From: Syncephalis plumigaleata
Taxonomy: Eukaryota; Zoopagomycota; Zoopagomycetes; Zoopagales; Piptocephalidaceae
Reading direction: 5' to 3'
NCBI GenBank assembly: GCA_025201365.1
Contig: JAIXMF010000012.1
Location: forward strand, 248,001-312,000
DNA: 64,000 nucleotides
Shown here: one piece after another, positions 49,266 through 61,712 of the stretch
Numbering within the stretch: the stretch's first letter is position 1
How the letters are laid out: each line of letters begins with the position of its first letter
Position numbers and translations under genes: made by a program
Notes under the pieces: model-generated
What the model saw: only the letters and a program-made list of their open reading frames with translations
The model's database searches: none
What the model was told of the DNA's origin: nothing

Positions 49266-50306
49266 CTAGTGGCCGGTGGAATGAGATGATACTAGACTGC
49301 ATTCCGATAGAGTATTAACGGTTTCTACGGGTGCACCACGTCCCGGCCATAAGTGTGGTACCTCAGCAGAAGCAGCAGAAGCAGCAGCAGAAGATTGCTC
49401 GCCACCATTAGATGATACAGTGACAGGTCGTGGTGCTCTAACCCATACAACTCGACCCACAAATGTACGTACCAGCTGAACTGTATCCAAATCGGCATCC
49501 ACATGAATGGCCGGTGTCAAATGCCGTACAATATGAGCCACGCCCTCTGTTGTCTCGCAAAACATCACCTTATGCTCATCGAGACATACGTCGCTCTGTT
49601 GCAAATTAGTAGATGATGCTGATGCAGATGATGCTGATGGTGCCATGAGTCCCGCTTGACGTAGCATACGTAATACCTCCTCTTTCTCTTCAATGGTAGT
49701 TACAGGCATTATCAAATACAGGTCGTAATTAATAGCAAAATACTTTAGTAGATTGACGGCATGTTGAACAAATCCAAGTGTAGGTGTACTAGGATCCGGT
49801 GATGGATTCCATAGAATGACCTAAACAAACGTATAGTATAGAATAATAGTAGTCGATTAGTTTACATGTATGTACACACGTACTAATCTCATCCGATATG
49901 AATGATAATATCGCATGTAGCTATATCACGTACATTTCTTAGGGAAATTGTCATGGCACGTCGAATTGTTTTGCCTGCTTTACCGGATCTTCTTGCATCC
50001 TACATATCAATGAATATATCTACTTGTTAGTAAAACAAAATAAAGAAAGAAAAACCATTTAGTAGTAGTAGTAGTAATAATACGTGCCTGGTTCGTTCTA
50101 GCTAGTAAGTTATTATTGCCATGACGTCCTCCGCCCAACCGCGTACGATCACCGTCATTACCCTCATCACCACCGCCGCCATATCCTCCTAATCGTCGAT
50201 AGAGATACACGCCAAGGGCTACCACGGCCGTTGCTACTATAATAGTGGTAGTGACAGCATTACTACTACTTGATAATGTTTGTGCTTGTTTCCGTCGGTG
50301 GGACAT
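49266..50306 (-). CDS. PEX22: Peroxisome assembly protein PEX22-like
   Basis: Three exons (50306-50088, 49999-49934, 49820-49266) give 279 residues. A short polar N-terminus precedes one membrane helix (TTTIIVATAVVALGVYLY), then a Gly-rich linker. The Pex22 core follows: VILWNPSPDPSTPTLGF, YFAINYDLYLIMPVTTIEEK, VLRMLRQAGLM, KVMFCETTEGVAHIVRHLTP with IHVDADLDTVQLV. Pex22 anchors the ubiquitin-conjugating enzyme Pex4 at the peroxisome for receptor recycling. Intron 1 requires a GC donor (CAG then GCACGT), since no GT site keeps the frame. Ser/Ala-rich insertions make it longer than the yeast protein. Confidence 0.8.
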
Positions 50307-50721
50307 GTTTCAACTGCAATATATATATATATAGATAGGTAGAAGATGGATAGACGAGACGAGACGAGATTTACTGATATACACGTCAATATAAAACTAA
50401 AATAAAAGTGGAATTACTATTGGAGAAATAAACCGCACACGCACAGATACAAATATAGAGATAAACCAATAGACAAACAGGTGTAGGTGTTACTATCTAT
50501 GAGCTTACTCAGTAGAATAACTACCCTGACCGTATTGATATACTCTAGTAGCGAATAGGTTAACAACGACGAATGACAACCCACCTTAACGTGAACCGAC
50601 AAGCGAAAACTATCGAGTGGGAAAAGAGAGAGAGAGAGACAATCGTCATAATCATCAAGCGACGAATGAAAAGTTTAAACTGACTTGACAATGGCAGCAA
50701 CACTTCTTCAGTTTCATTTTA
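50307..50721. other. Gap between PEX22-like and DUF202 genes
   Basis: 415 bases between tandem minus-strand genes, with a (TA)n run at about 50320-50332 and GAGACGA and GAGAGA tracts. No gene is seen. It should hold the PEX22 promoter. Confidence 0.45.
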
Positions 50722-51578
50722 TTAATCAAGAGTACGACGTTCGATTAACACGATAGTCATTAGTGCTATCAGTAACAATAGAATAAATAGACAGGAGATA
50801 ATGACGAGTAAACGACTGGTAGGAAACATACCATGCGTCATGGCAGTTTGTGCTCTAAAATATCTCCATGCTGCCATTAATACGAACAGTATACCTAATC
50901 CAATAAATAGACTACCAAGAATTTTACCCGTAGTAGGTAGACGAAATCCATCGAGAGGTGTGCCACCATTTGGACTCTCATTATTGACGTAGGGAAGACG
51001 GAATAGTTGCGATATTGCAACACCCACAGTAATTAACGATAAAGAAGTGCGAATCCAGGCTAGGAATGTACGTTCATTTGCTATCATATGAACATATAAA
51101 CATATACATATATTACATGAAGTAAAAAAGATGGATTAGTATCCTTTCTTATACATTATAAATGCGTAATCGTTACTGTCATTATTGCCATTATTGTAGT
51201 AGCCAATAGTCATAATCATTCTTTAGTCGTGTGATGTAGTATACTACTAAAATAAAGCCATATCCATTCGTGTATATTGCAACAATGTGCGTAGTACACT
51301 AATGAAGTGAGGTTACCTCGCCTCATCCTCATCCTCATCCTCATCATCATCATTCCTTGCTCATTGTACTTACCCAAATGATCACGGGCAACGCTGCCTT
51401 TATTTTCAAGGGTAAGCGATGGATCCAATGTCTGCCACCAATGTTTATCGGATACGTGTTCAGTCACAGAAGCTGGATGTATATGCGTGGCTGATGTTGA
51501 TATATTAGAAGGGACATTCGCTGAACTATCGGTGTCTAGTGGAGATTCAGCCAGTGCACGTTGTCGCAGTGAAGTCAT
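50722..51578 (-). CDS. DUF202 domain membrane protein
   Basis: Two exons (51578-51374, 51080-50722) encode 187 residues. A disordered N-terminus of about 65 residues is followed by the DUF202 signature ANERTFLAWIRTSLSLITVG and VAISQLFRLP. Then come two membrane helices (GKILGSLFIGLGILFVLMAA and LLVIISCLFILLLLIALMTI) with WRYFRAQ between them. The same domain forms the C-terminal membrane part of yeast VTC proteins at the vacuole, but here there is no SPX or VTC catalytic domain. Function is unknown. It shares a 174-base divergent promoter with the ankyrin gene. Confidence 0.8.
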
Positions 51579-51752
51579 AGTAGAATGTAAGTAAGAACGA
51601 GAAAGAAGAGAATGAAGTATGAGTTAGACATAAAAACAAAAATCATGCCATTATTTCTCCACTTTCTGCACCTTCTTTCTTTCTTTTCGTTATACGTCAC
51701 AATTCTTACACTTTTGTTTCATTACAAAATTTCATAGGTTAATATCGCCCTA
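51579..51752. promoter_or_regulatory. Divergent promoter, DUF202 gene / ankyrin gene
   Basis: A 174-base interval separates outward-facing start codons, with a CTTTCTTTCTTT tract near the middle. No specific site was identified. Confidence 0.45.
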
Positions 51753-52974
51753 ATGACTAGTAACGATATCGATACAAATAGTGAACAGCAACTATGGAAG
51801 CAAGTTCTTCGTTTAGTGCATCATTGCCAAGTAGACGAGCTTGAACAGCTGGATAGTTGCCTAGAACAAGCTAGTTGGCTATTAACGCATGTTGACACGC
51901 AAGGCGATACTCTATTACATCATGCTACGCGTGCCAACCATCTACACGTCATCGATTGGTGTCTACAACATGGTGCTCCCGTTAATATAGCCAATAGACG
52001 AGGTAAGCATGTCATTTACTATGGTCAACTCCTTGTTAATATCCGTTCATCCAAGGACGACAACCCTTACACGAAGCAGTAGGTCATCTGGATAGTATGC
52101 GTCATTTACTAGATAACAACGCCAGTGTCGATGGAATGAAACGTGGTGACTGGACACCACTTCACTTGACTGGTAATTGTTTACAAAAAAAAGATAAACA
52201 AGTAATCTGTATTTACTCGTATTGACTTACTTAGCATTAAAGGGTGATCTACCCGGTTTAAAACTACTGCTTGAGCATGGTGCCGATCCACACTTGACCA
52301 TTAGAGATGGTCGTACGGTACTGCATTTGGCGGCAACCACCGATGAATCGATGAGTCTTCATCTTGTACGCGTTGTACCATCGCTCATCACTTGTGCCTC
52401 CTCCAATGGTCGATTACCGGTGCATATGGCGGCACAGGCAGGCTACCAACAAGCGTTAGATGCAATGCTGGCAGTGGCACCCGATACACTCGAGTATCGA
52501 GATCATGCTGGCACCACACCATGGCTAGCAGCTGTCATCGGTGGACATACGGAACTGGTAACCCACTTGACTGCCACGACTAATCGTTCAATTCAACATA
52601 CGACCGATAGCAATGGTAGGAATGCCTTGCATCTGGCAGCCATGATAGGACATGTACCAATGGTGAAACTGGCCGTAGAACAATGGCACTTATCACCGTT
52701 ACAGCAGGATACCTGGGATTATTGGACACCTTTACATTACGCGGTCAAGGAGAATAATATGGAAATTGTAAAGTATTTGTGGCACACGCTAAAGGAAGAA
52801 TCGCCGTCTACTGTGTTAACGCTTAAGGATAAACAAGGACGAACCATCATTGATTTGGGTAGGTTTATACGATTACTATTATTACTTATAAGCAATACAT
52901 GTTTATTAATTATATCGGGAATAGCACGTCAATGGAAACATGATGACATTGTAGCATGGCTTACCTCGTTATAA
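51753..52974 (+). CDS. Ankyrin-repeat protein
   Basis: Four exons (51753-52002, 52056-52172, 52235-52858, 52925-52974) encode 346 residues. About eight ankyrin repeats are visible: GDTLLHHATRANHLHVIDWC, RQPLHEAVGHLDSMRHLLDN, DWTPLHLTALKGDLPGLKLL, DGRTVLHLAATTDESM, GRLPVHMAAQAGYQQALDAM, GTTPWLAAVIGGHTELVTHL, GRNALHLAAMIGHVPMVKLA and YWTPLHYAVKENNMEIVKYL. It ends in a Trp-containing helix (WKHDDIVAWL). No catalytic or membrane segment is present. Such proteins are protein-binding scaffolds, and a partner cannot be named. Introns fall within repeats and all phases agree. Confidence 0.85.
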
Positions 52975-53278
52975 GTTGTAATAAATAGTGAAGTAATCAT
53001 CATTGTAGATAGAAGCGTGGTAAGTCTATTACTATGTAATGAATAAATGACTAAACAATTGTTACATTATTAGAATACACATCTATACTGTAAATAATCA
53101 TTCAGATACTCAATCAATATGTATGCATGCTTGTAGTGTAATGACATAACAATCAATAAAATGAATAATACTATAATAATGATATACGGAAAGAATACAT
53201 TTATTATATTAAATGAAAGAAACTTATTTACTGATATATCTTTCAATGGATCATTATATACTGCAACTGCTACTATTA

Positions 53279-55248
53279 TCAGAAGAATTGAAATTGGGTG
53301 GTTTTGGTGGTCTTAATAATGGTGCTGTCGATGATGATGATGATGATGCCGTTGTCTGCTGCTGCTGTTGTTGCTTTACTCATTTTACCTTTAATAACAT
53401 GCTTACCATTCATTGGTAATGGTGTGGCATAAGCATTAGCGATCAATTCATTTCTTTTTGGTGTAGTAACAAATGGCAAAGAGGATGGAGATGCATGTGG
53501 TGATCGACGAGAGGGTGACATCTCATGTCCATTAGCTAAACGATTAGTAGTAGTGGTAGTACGATTGGCGCGTCTAGCCGATGAACGTGGTGTACTAATG
53601 GGTGTCGCGTTAGATTCCGCCACTTCATGGTCATACTATCCTTGGAGACATGGTCATCGCGTAGAAATAGATTAATCATTTCATCGGGTGCTTCCAAATG
53701 GGAACGTTGTAGGCACACTTCAAGGGCGCTCAGTCTAACCATGAACTCGAGTAGACTAAGCGTGCCGATCATGGCTGCTGCCGTGGGCTTGGCTGCTTCG
53801 TGTACGGGTAATGGTGCGGGATCAACGATAAATGGCGATGCCTCCTCCAATTTAGTATTACTCGTGCCATTACTATTAGTAGATGATGCACTACTACTGG
53901 TAGCCTTCGTTGTTCCTTCTTTATCTCCATTAGCTACACCTCCTTCTCCTCTTGCTCTTCCTCTTCCTCTTCCTCTTCATCTTCTTCATCGGTAGCATCA
54001 CCAACCATATCACCCTCCTGGTAGAGTTCAATGGCATACCACTCAACATTGGCTGGTTCAGCGATAGATCCATGTGCTCCCGTTGCTGCTACTGCTGGTG
54101 GTGTACTAGGACAAACCAACTCGGCAGATCTCATTCGACCGGCACCTTTCACGACCTTCAACACCAACACCGGATGTCTCGCTCCTTCGATCTCTAATAA
54201 ACGACCCGATGAACTGTAGTAGAGACGCTCCACCTCCTCCACCGGAATACGCCATTCACGTCCTCGTATTTCGGTGTCATCATTCGACTCGTCTCGATCC
54301 ACAAGTTCCTCATGGTAGAGACCGTCGTTGAAATCCTCCTCTAATACCAGATCGTACACGTAATCAAGTCCATCACTCGTGCTGACGCGTGCCGTGCCCG
54401 GATTGGATGAAGCAGCCGCGGCAGCCTCACCTCCTGGTACGCGTGCCACTCGTCCCGTACAGCGTGCCATCTCCATGATCCATGTCGAGTCTTTAAGTGA
54501 TTTCGGTCGTATCGAACCGCGGAACATTCGATAAAAGCGTAGATCGAACGCGGGCCACACCCATTCTTCGCGTAGATTACCCTCATCGCGGAAACGACGT
54601 GCACAATCGGCCAATGCGGAGGACGCTTGCATTAAACGCGAAGGCGACACGCTATTCGGTAGGCTGGTGCCTAGATTAGCGCCAGACGTGGTAAGCGCCA
54701 GATTAAGGAACGGCACTGCATCTTCAATACGCGCCAACAACGCTTTCAACTCTCTTGTCACGCGGGCAACTGAAGTGGCGCGTGCCTCCATCGTCTCCTC
54801 TTTATTGTCGTGTTTCTCGGATTCCTCCCATGTTGCCACGTCGTCCGCCAATCGTCTGGCAAATCGATCCATATCACGTCTTAGCGTCGTGGTCAATTCG
54901 AGTACTGACTCTAGCGCGGTATTACCACGAGCAGCGATAATCTCTACCAAATCAATGGCTGGCGTGACAATACGTAACTTGGTCTCGAATCGATCGCGTA
55001 AATGCAATAATTGCTCATTAGCATCCACATCACGTCGTGCTTGAGAACGATGTCGCTGGCCATGTTGTAGATAGTTGCTTATTTGTTGCTATCATAGTAG
55101 ATAAACATGAATATCGCAATGCTACTAACATATATACATATATACGGTTATTTCCACTTACCACGGCAACTCTACTGGCAGCACCAAAGGCAGCTCGACC
55201 CACTAGTGATACTGTACTAATGGCAAGTTTGGAGAACAAATCATCCAT
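53279..55248 (-). CDS. RanGTP-binding protein of the Yrb30 type (frame slips near the C-terminus)
   Basis: Exon 1 is 55248-55162 (MDDLFSKLAISTVSLVGRAA) and exon 2 starts at 55055. Family blocks follow: LRIVTPAIDLVEIIAARGNT with ALESVLELTTTLRRDM, WVWPAFDLRFYRMFRGSIRP, DSTWIMEMARC, and EWYAIELYQEGD before an acidic run. This matches the fungal RanGTP-binding family (yeast Yrb30). The reading frame then changes: FIVDPAPLPVHEAAKP and TLSLLEFMVRLSALEVCLQR lie in another frame, with no plausible intron between. A further Pro/Ser-rich tail to 53279 (or 53254) lies in yet another frame. Either single-base sequence errors or real lesions explain this. The part up to about 54000 is clean. Confidence 0.7.
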
Positions 55249-55526
55249 TTCACTATTACTACTACTACTAATAAGAAGCTACAACTGCAATAGATACACA
55301 AACACAAATACGAAGATAAATGAGAATAGAGTTGAGACAAAAGAGCATATATTGATGAACGCAGACTTGCAATAAACGCAAACAAGAAGGAAAAAAAGAA
55401 AGAGATGCTCAACAGATACAAAATTACGATAAACAATGGATGATGTGTTCAATAACAAACATCGATGATGATGATGATGATGATGATGATGACATTTACA
55501 CCAATTTGACATGATTATCCTCTTTA

Positions 55527-57616
55527 TTAAACAATGCCTTTCACTTCATAGAACAGACAAGTACGATTGCTGTAACCTTCCCAGCCACGATTACCCGATG
55601 TTGATATAAGGAATCGATTGCATGGATCTAGATCTATAACACATAAATAGCGAGGTTAGCATAAATGTAGCACTATTATCCTTGTTATTAGCGTACATAG
55701 ATGTGAGATTACACCACCATGATGACCGGGAATAATACGATATGGCGGCACTACCATATGTTTATCCATGGGTGCCTCCAAGTCCCATAGACGAATGTTA
55801 TCGGTAGATGCACTATATACATACACATATACATTTATATGTATATGAGATTAGCACTTTTGACAATGATAGATTACTATTTACTCTACCATAATAGATG
55901 ACGACCATTGATCATGGGTGTGACACAGCTGACAGGACCAGAATTATTTGGAAATCGTAGTGTACGCACCGGCTTGTTCTCGGCGAGATCCCATTCATCA
56001 ACTAGGTTTACGACAATATTAATCAGTATGTCTATGTGTCTATGTGTCTATGTGTCTATTGTCCCTTACCTGCACCATGTCTTCGTCCAGCATATACACG
56101 TCGACCATCCGTACTCCAACAAGCCTACAAACATATATATACAATGTATATGTCAATATTAGTAATATAATCATTATTTACACATGAATACTTACAGATA
56201 TACACCATGGTGGACATTTATCAGATGGTAGTAGGCGACGTGCAGGTGTGGCTTGTCGACGATCCCATATGAAGCATTGGCCATCCATACTACTGCTTAG
56301 AATGACATTTGGATCGGCATTATTATCCACATTCATGGCATTCAAGTCATTTATCGAGTGATTATTGTCACCACTATTGGTATTATAGTGATAAAAAGTA
56401 GGTGGTCGATTATTGGATAATGGTCGTAATGATATAGAACTAATCTGTGCACCATGTTCAGTAAACTTGTGCACTAGTTCTCCCGTATTCAAATCCCATT
56501 CCTAGTTGATACTGTTAGTTTGTATACTCACATCTAATAGTAATAAATGTGATAACTTACGCAAATGGATCTATCCCAACTGCCACTCCACGCGCCTTTC
56601 TCGTCGTATGTCTTTTGAAGGACGGATACCGTTTGATCATGCTGCTTTAGTACATGATGACAATGACCCTCTTCGTGTCTGATTGTATACAAATGAATAG
56701 CACCTGTCTACCTTATGTTAATAATAACAATAATTACTACTGCTCATATAATGTCGTTTCATTTACCTCCAATCCTGATAATGCCCATACAGCCTCGGAA
56801 TGAATGGTTAAACTGTAGACAGGTGATGTTTGCGGTTTAAATGCTGGCAGAATACAATTGACTAATTTACTAGTAGCAGGTGCTTTTACATCTGCTGTAT
56901 CATTTGCTGTGGCTGCTGCCGCTGCAGGTGTTGTTATGGCATTGGTATCATTGGATGAACGTGCTGCTTCATCTGGTTCTGCTCCTATATCAATCATATT
57001 GAGTATACATTCTATGATACAGTATAATGCTTAACTACATACCTACAAAATCTTTGGTCTCATTTGTCCATTGCGATAGTAATACGCCACTCTATCTCTA
57101 TTATTAATATTGAATTGCTATACGTATGTGTATATATGTATATGTGCACTATTGAGGTTGTTCATTTACCTTCACCACTGAATCGGCATACCCTTGTCGT
57201 TGAACGGAAGTCAATTGCAATTTACCATTAATAGAGGCGAAAAAGTCCCATTTACGAATGATGCCATCGGCACCACCAGTCAATACCCAGCGCATGCAAG
57301 GAGTGGCAGTAATAGAAAAGACATCGGTAGGATGAACGAGTAAGCCCTATACAATTGATATTGATATTATTCAATGTATCACTATCATATGGATATGTAT
57401 ATTTGTATACACTACCTGAGCAACATATTCGTAACTTGTTGCATCAACTATATCTGGACGAATAGCCGGTAAACGATTGCCTGGCTGTGTGGGTGCTCTA
57501 GACATAGTAGTTAAAGCTGCCGCATAACCTTCAGGTAAGTTGGCAGTAGGAATAGCCTGTTTTACAGCACCGTTGGTGGTTGAATCCACCTGCATTGGGT
57601 CACCTTGTGGTATCAT
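55527..57616 (-). CDS. SPT8: SPT8, WD40 subunit of SAGA
   Basis: Ten exons (57616-57416, 57346-57170, 57091-57043, 56984-56767, 56707-56561, 56501-56196, 56124-56070, 56001-55890, 55812-55697, 55633-55527) encode 495 residues in phase. WD repeats run from HPTDVFSITATPCMRWVLTG with GADGIIRKWDF through WSGSWDRSICEWDL, SSMDGQCFIWDRR, RVYAGRRHGAVDEWDL and ASTDNIRLWDLEAPMDKHMV. The C-terminus IIPGHHGGVISHLYLDP with FLISTSGNRGWEG is specific to Spt8, the SAGA subunit that contacts TBP. Poly-Asn and Ala/Thr insertions lie in loops. It acts in the nucleus in transcription initiation. Confidence 0.88.
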
Positions 57617-57810
57617 TGCTGTCGTAAAAACAATCTTGTCTATACAAATGACCGTAGGGAAATCAACAAAAAAAGAGACAATAGTATTTGTACGTAATGA
57701 CAAGGCAATAAAGAAGAAAGAGAAATTATAGAGACGTGATTTTGTGTGTGTTCTCAAACACGTATAATAAATAAACAAATCGAGTAATCATCATGTTACA
57801 ACATATTTCT

Positions 57811-58343
57811 TTATTCAACTGGTATAATCTCGTCAACATGCTGAGTGACTTTGGCTCTGCTTAACACACCAGGTGGCAGGTCAATGACGGCACCATCAGC
57901 ATCGGATAGAATAGTGACTAATTTGCCGCCTAGTTCCTTTAGCGTTTCAAGAACAGTGACAGCTTCCTTACTTTCCTTGTGCACATTAAAGAGTACAAAA
58001 TAGCGTGTATAACCAGATGGTACAGGTGGTCCTGGCACTAGCATAAAAAGAAGGGAAATATATAAGCACGAATCCATACTTGATACAATGATCAACTGAT
58101 ATCATCATTGTTACTTACAAGAATGCTTATCGGTAGAACTAATATCAGTATCCACTTCATCGATTTTACTGTCGTCTCGTCGATATCCGATGATTGTATA
58201 GCTTCTTCATTAATGGTCGATGCATTCTCTTCGGGATGTTTAATCAAGACCACCAATGGAACAGGTGCCGATGGATTAATCGTGCTACTGATTGACGACC
58301 TGGCATAGCTAGAGGTATAGCTGCCACCGTGATTATCGTCCAT
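57811..58343 (-). CDS. Small protein with an inhibitor-I9-like C-terminus
   Basis: Exon 1 (58343-58119) starts MDDNHGGSYTSSYARSS and contains PVPLVVLIKHPEENAS. Exon 2 (58037-57811) contains PSGYTRYFVLFNVHKESKEA and VTVLETLKELGGKLVTILSD, then IDLPPGVLSRAKVTQHVDEI. The beta-alpha-beta pattern with a GGK-like turn resembles the inhibitor I9/subtilisin-propeptide fold, as in yeast proteinase B inhibitor Pbi2. That is inference from pattern. As read, the exon phases differ by one base; the frame giving DSKIDEVDTDISSTDKHS in the late part of exon 1 would fit exon 2. A frame slip or an unseen intron is therefore likely. Confidence 0.45.
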
Positions 58344-59001
58344 GATGTCAGTAGAATCGTAAAGAGAACGGTAAAAGCACGCATACTGAATGCAAAACGA
58401 GAAACAATCTTGTACTAATAATGAGAAAGAAGAAGAAGGTAGTATGCAATTTACTGGAAGGGGAAAAAACCAGGATATAACGGAGAAGGAGATGAACGTG
58501 TCCTGTTTTATTACTTTTTATCAACACTCCTTAATCTTAACATCGCTTAATAAGTGTAACATGTATATAGCACGTGCCTTGCTAAATGAGAATAGACCAC
58601 ATGTGAATGACAAGACTAAATGTAATGGAAACACAAGCACACACACACACACAGGTGTTTGAGGAATGGTTTAAGGCCATGTAAAGAAGAAAAAGTAGAA
58701 GAAATAGGCACTACAGGCGGAATCACATTGTAATGGAGAGATTGTAACAGTTGTAATCATAATAGGATAGTCAACCTGACTGTATAACCATTATTATATA
58801 AAAATAATAAATAATATTTATTGAATAGTCGTTAACTGAAATAGAATGATGATAATTAATGAAATAATATGAAATATATTCACGTAAGGAGAGGAAGAGG
58901 AAGAAGAAGAGAATCATGATACTATCTATGTAGTAAATGAACGAATGAATGTCACATACATACACACATATACATATATGCATCTTGAATTGGACTATCA
59001 C
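58344..59001. other. Gap between permease 3' end and inhibitor-like gene
   Basis: 658 bases of AT-rich DNA with a (CA)n run at about 58638-58650 and a GA-rich stretch at about 58886-58912. The small open frames have no motifs. Confidence 0.5.
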
Positions 59002-60646
59002 TTATTCGGTGGTTGGTTTCCGTGCTACCATGATATACCATACCGGTATACCCACTAACATTACACCTATGCCTAGTAACTCGGCGACGTAGTACGGTGT
59101 CGTGCCGAACACATAATGATTCGTTTGGAAAATGAACGTGCCTAGACATAGGAATAGGCCAATTGCTAAGAATGCAATGACAAGTGGTAGCCATACGCGG
59201 AAGGGACGTTCTCGCTTCGGTTCTCGCCAGCGCAGTAAGATTAAACCAACGGCGACTAAACAGAAAAATGTCCATATTTGAAATGCTGTCATGCTACTCA
59301 ATAAAATGTACGTGTCACCAGGTGGTGGCGCGAATAGCATGACGAGAATCAACGAGGCATTCAGTAGGATTACACGAGTGGGTGCACCGGTACGTGGCGA
59401 TACGACCTCGAAGAAGTTGGACGCGGGCAAGTAGCCTTGACGAGCTGCTGCATGCGCGATACAATTGGTCGCGTAGAATCCAACGGATACCGCACCGAAT
59501 GTCGTGAAGGCAATAAGTACCGACAACGCAACCTGACCGAATGATGCCCCGAATAACATCGCGCTAAACTGACTGCCCACCAATTGCTTGCTACGATACA
59601 CGATATCCGATGGCATGATCGTGATGTACTCGACGTTCACCAGGAGGATCAACAGATTGTTAAGGGTGATGGCCGTACCCATACCCAAGGGTAGTGTACG
59701 TTCAGGTTGGCGTACCTCCTCGATCGAGTAGCTCACCATACGCCAGCCGGTAATCGACCAGTTCACCATAAGGAAACCTAGCACGTAGTCACCGGGATTC
59801 GTTGAACTGCCCGCGAATAGATTACGCCAGTTGTCCGGGTTCGGCAGATCGGTTCCCTTGGCCATCATGGCGAATCCCGCGAATATAAAGATCAGCAGCG
59901 AGACGAGCTTGACCAACGCCAATCCACTATGGATGGTGGCCACCCAGCGTGAACCCATAAAATTCAACAGGACCATACTGCACAGTAGACCTGCCCCAAT
60001 ACCACGTACGGTCCACGCGTTCTCCGGACTGATTACCTCCTCGATGGGATTTCCTTGTTTTGCGGTACCTGCCGCCAACAAATACTGTCCCATACTGACG
60101 AGACCGGCAGCCGTAATGGCCGGTTGTGTAAATCTATAACATAACACATCATTAGCATCATTAATAATCAATAAACCAGTCAATAAGCTATATATAGTAT
60201 ATGCACACTACTTACACAATACCACACCATGTGTACAAGTAGGAGAACAGTTGTCGTGGTCGTTTATAGCAATGGCGTAGGTAAACGAGTTCACCACCAT
60301 TCTTGGGTAGCATGGTACCTAGTTCGGTGTAGGAGAAGGCACCGCAATAGCAGCCTAGTCCACCGAGTATCCATAGGATCAATGTCATACCGGGAGATCC
60401 TACGAAATTCCACACGACACCAGGCATGGTGATAATCTCACCACTAACGATACCATTAAAGAATATCGGTATTCCCTTGGCCAGCCCTATGGTGCCCTTT
60501 GAACCATGCTGGTCGTTACTCGTGTCGGTTACTTGATCAACATGGCCACTATTCTTCTCAAGCAATGTAATATCCGTTTTAGGTAGGAAGGTAGGCACTA
60601 ATTTCTCGTTATTCGTGGTGATATTAGCCTTGTCAGTTGTACTCAT
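59002..60646 (-). CDS. Amino acid permease, Mup1/LAT type (APC superfamily)
   Basis: Two exons (60646-60216, 60133-59002) give 520 residues, the usual APC length, with about 12 membrane helices. Helix 1 carries FFNGIVSGEIITMPGVVWNF, the unwound Gly motif of APC transporters, followed by GGLGCYCGAFSYTELGTMLP and NGGELVYLRHCYKRP. Later blocks are WSITGWRMVSYSIEEVRQPE and FGAVSVGFYATNCIAHAAAR with GYLP. This resembles fungal high-affinity methionine (Mup1) and LAT-type permeases at the plasma membrane. The substrate is not certain. The polar, Lys-bearing N-terminus (about 55 residues) fits ubiquitin-controlled endocytosis. Confidence 0.85.
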
Positions 60647-61712
60647 TGCCAGAGGAGATTAGCTTGATACTCGAGGATAGATTAGAACAAAATCTGTGGG
60701 GTAAACACTATCGATGAGTTACAATAAGCGAAGAACGTATGAGCGTAAAAGAAGAGACTAATCAAGCGTTAAATGGCAATGGAGCGTATGATGTTTATCT
60801 AGTAGCTGGAATGACAACAAAAATCCTCATCTATTTATTCTGTTCAAGGAATTAACAATTAGCCGTGTTGGTGATGGCAATCAAAAATGAATTAGTCAGT
60901 CTTCCGTTTATGCCGGTGTTGTTGCTGTGGCTGCTGCTGCTGTTGCTGTTGCTCCTGATGGTGCCACTATTATTCTTGGACATGTCACCATTCGTCGGTC
61001 ACTTTACGCACACTCGCACATCAAAAAAATCAAGCTAAAAAACTTGTAGTTGCTCACATAAAATTAAATGTTCATCCAAAATAATACAAGATATCCACGC
61101 GGTTGCCACCTTTTTCGGCCTATCTCATCTCGTCTCGTCGTCTCGTCTTGTCGTGTCTGTTGGAAACCCAATTAATTCCTTGAATCAACCGTTTTTTTCC
61201 ATTTTGCTCTTCTCCTTCAACATCATCATCATCATTATGAAATAGGGCCCTAATATAAAGTACTTGTTATATTTTAGTTATTGAACTATTCATAGATCAA
61301 CTTAATCATTCATTCGTCAGTATTGTGTCTACAACTCGTTGATATTATTATACATACACTTGATTCTCTCTCACTTACACAACATGCCTATTTACTTGTG
61401 ACCGTTTCTTAGTGTACCTTACCACTCAATGCCAAATGCATTCGTATGCATGCATACACGTGTATGCAGATGTACGCAAACACAAAGAATTTATCTACTG
61501 CCATAAAAAATAGATGGATTATCGTGTTGTACTCCCAGCATCAGCATTGTCTTCCTCCTACGTGGACATCATCCAATGCTTGCATAGCTCTAATACTACC
61601 ACTACTATTCAATACACACGCACACACGAATCTATTTCTTATTCAGTTAATGACTCATTTATTCACTTTTACTGCATGCATTAAGGAGTAACCACAAACC
61701 AGTTTTTTGTAT
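60647..61712. other. 1.07-kb gene-free interval upstream of the permease
   Basis: It contains a TGCTGT/CTGCTG run (about 60918-60955), TCTCGTC repeats (about 61128-61150) and an ATC run (about 61223-61236). No gene is seen. The left part should be the permease promoter. Confidence 0.45.

Noticed and set aside
53934-54010. A short intron to explain the Yrb30 frame change
   Set aside because: Candidate introns with matching phase would be about 35 bases, or would remove the acidic tract with a poor donor and no branch site. Introns elsewhere here are about 50 bases or longer.
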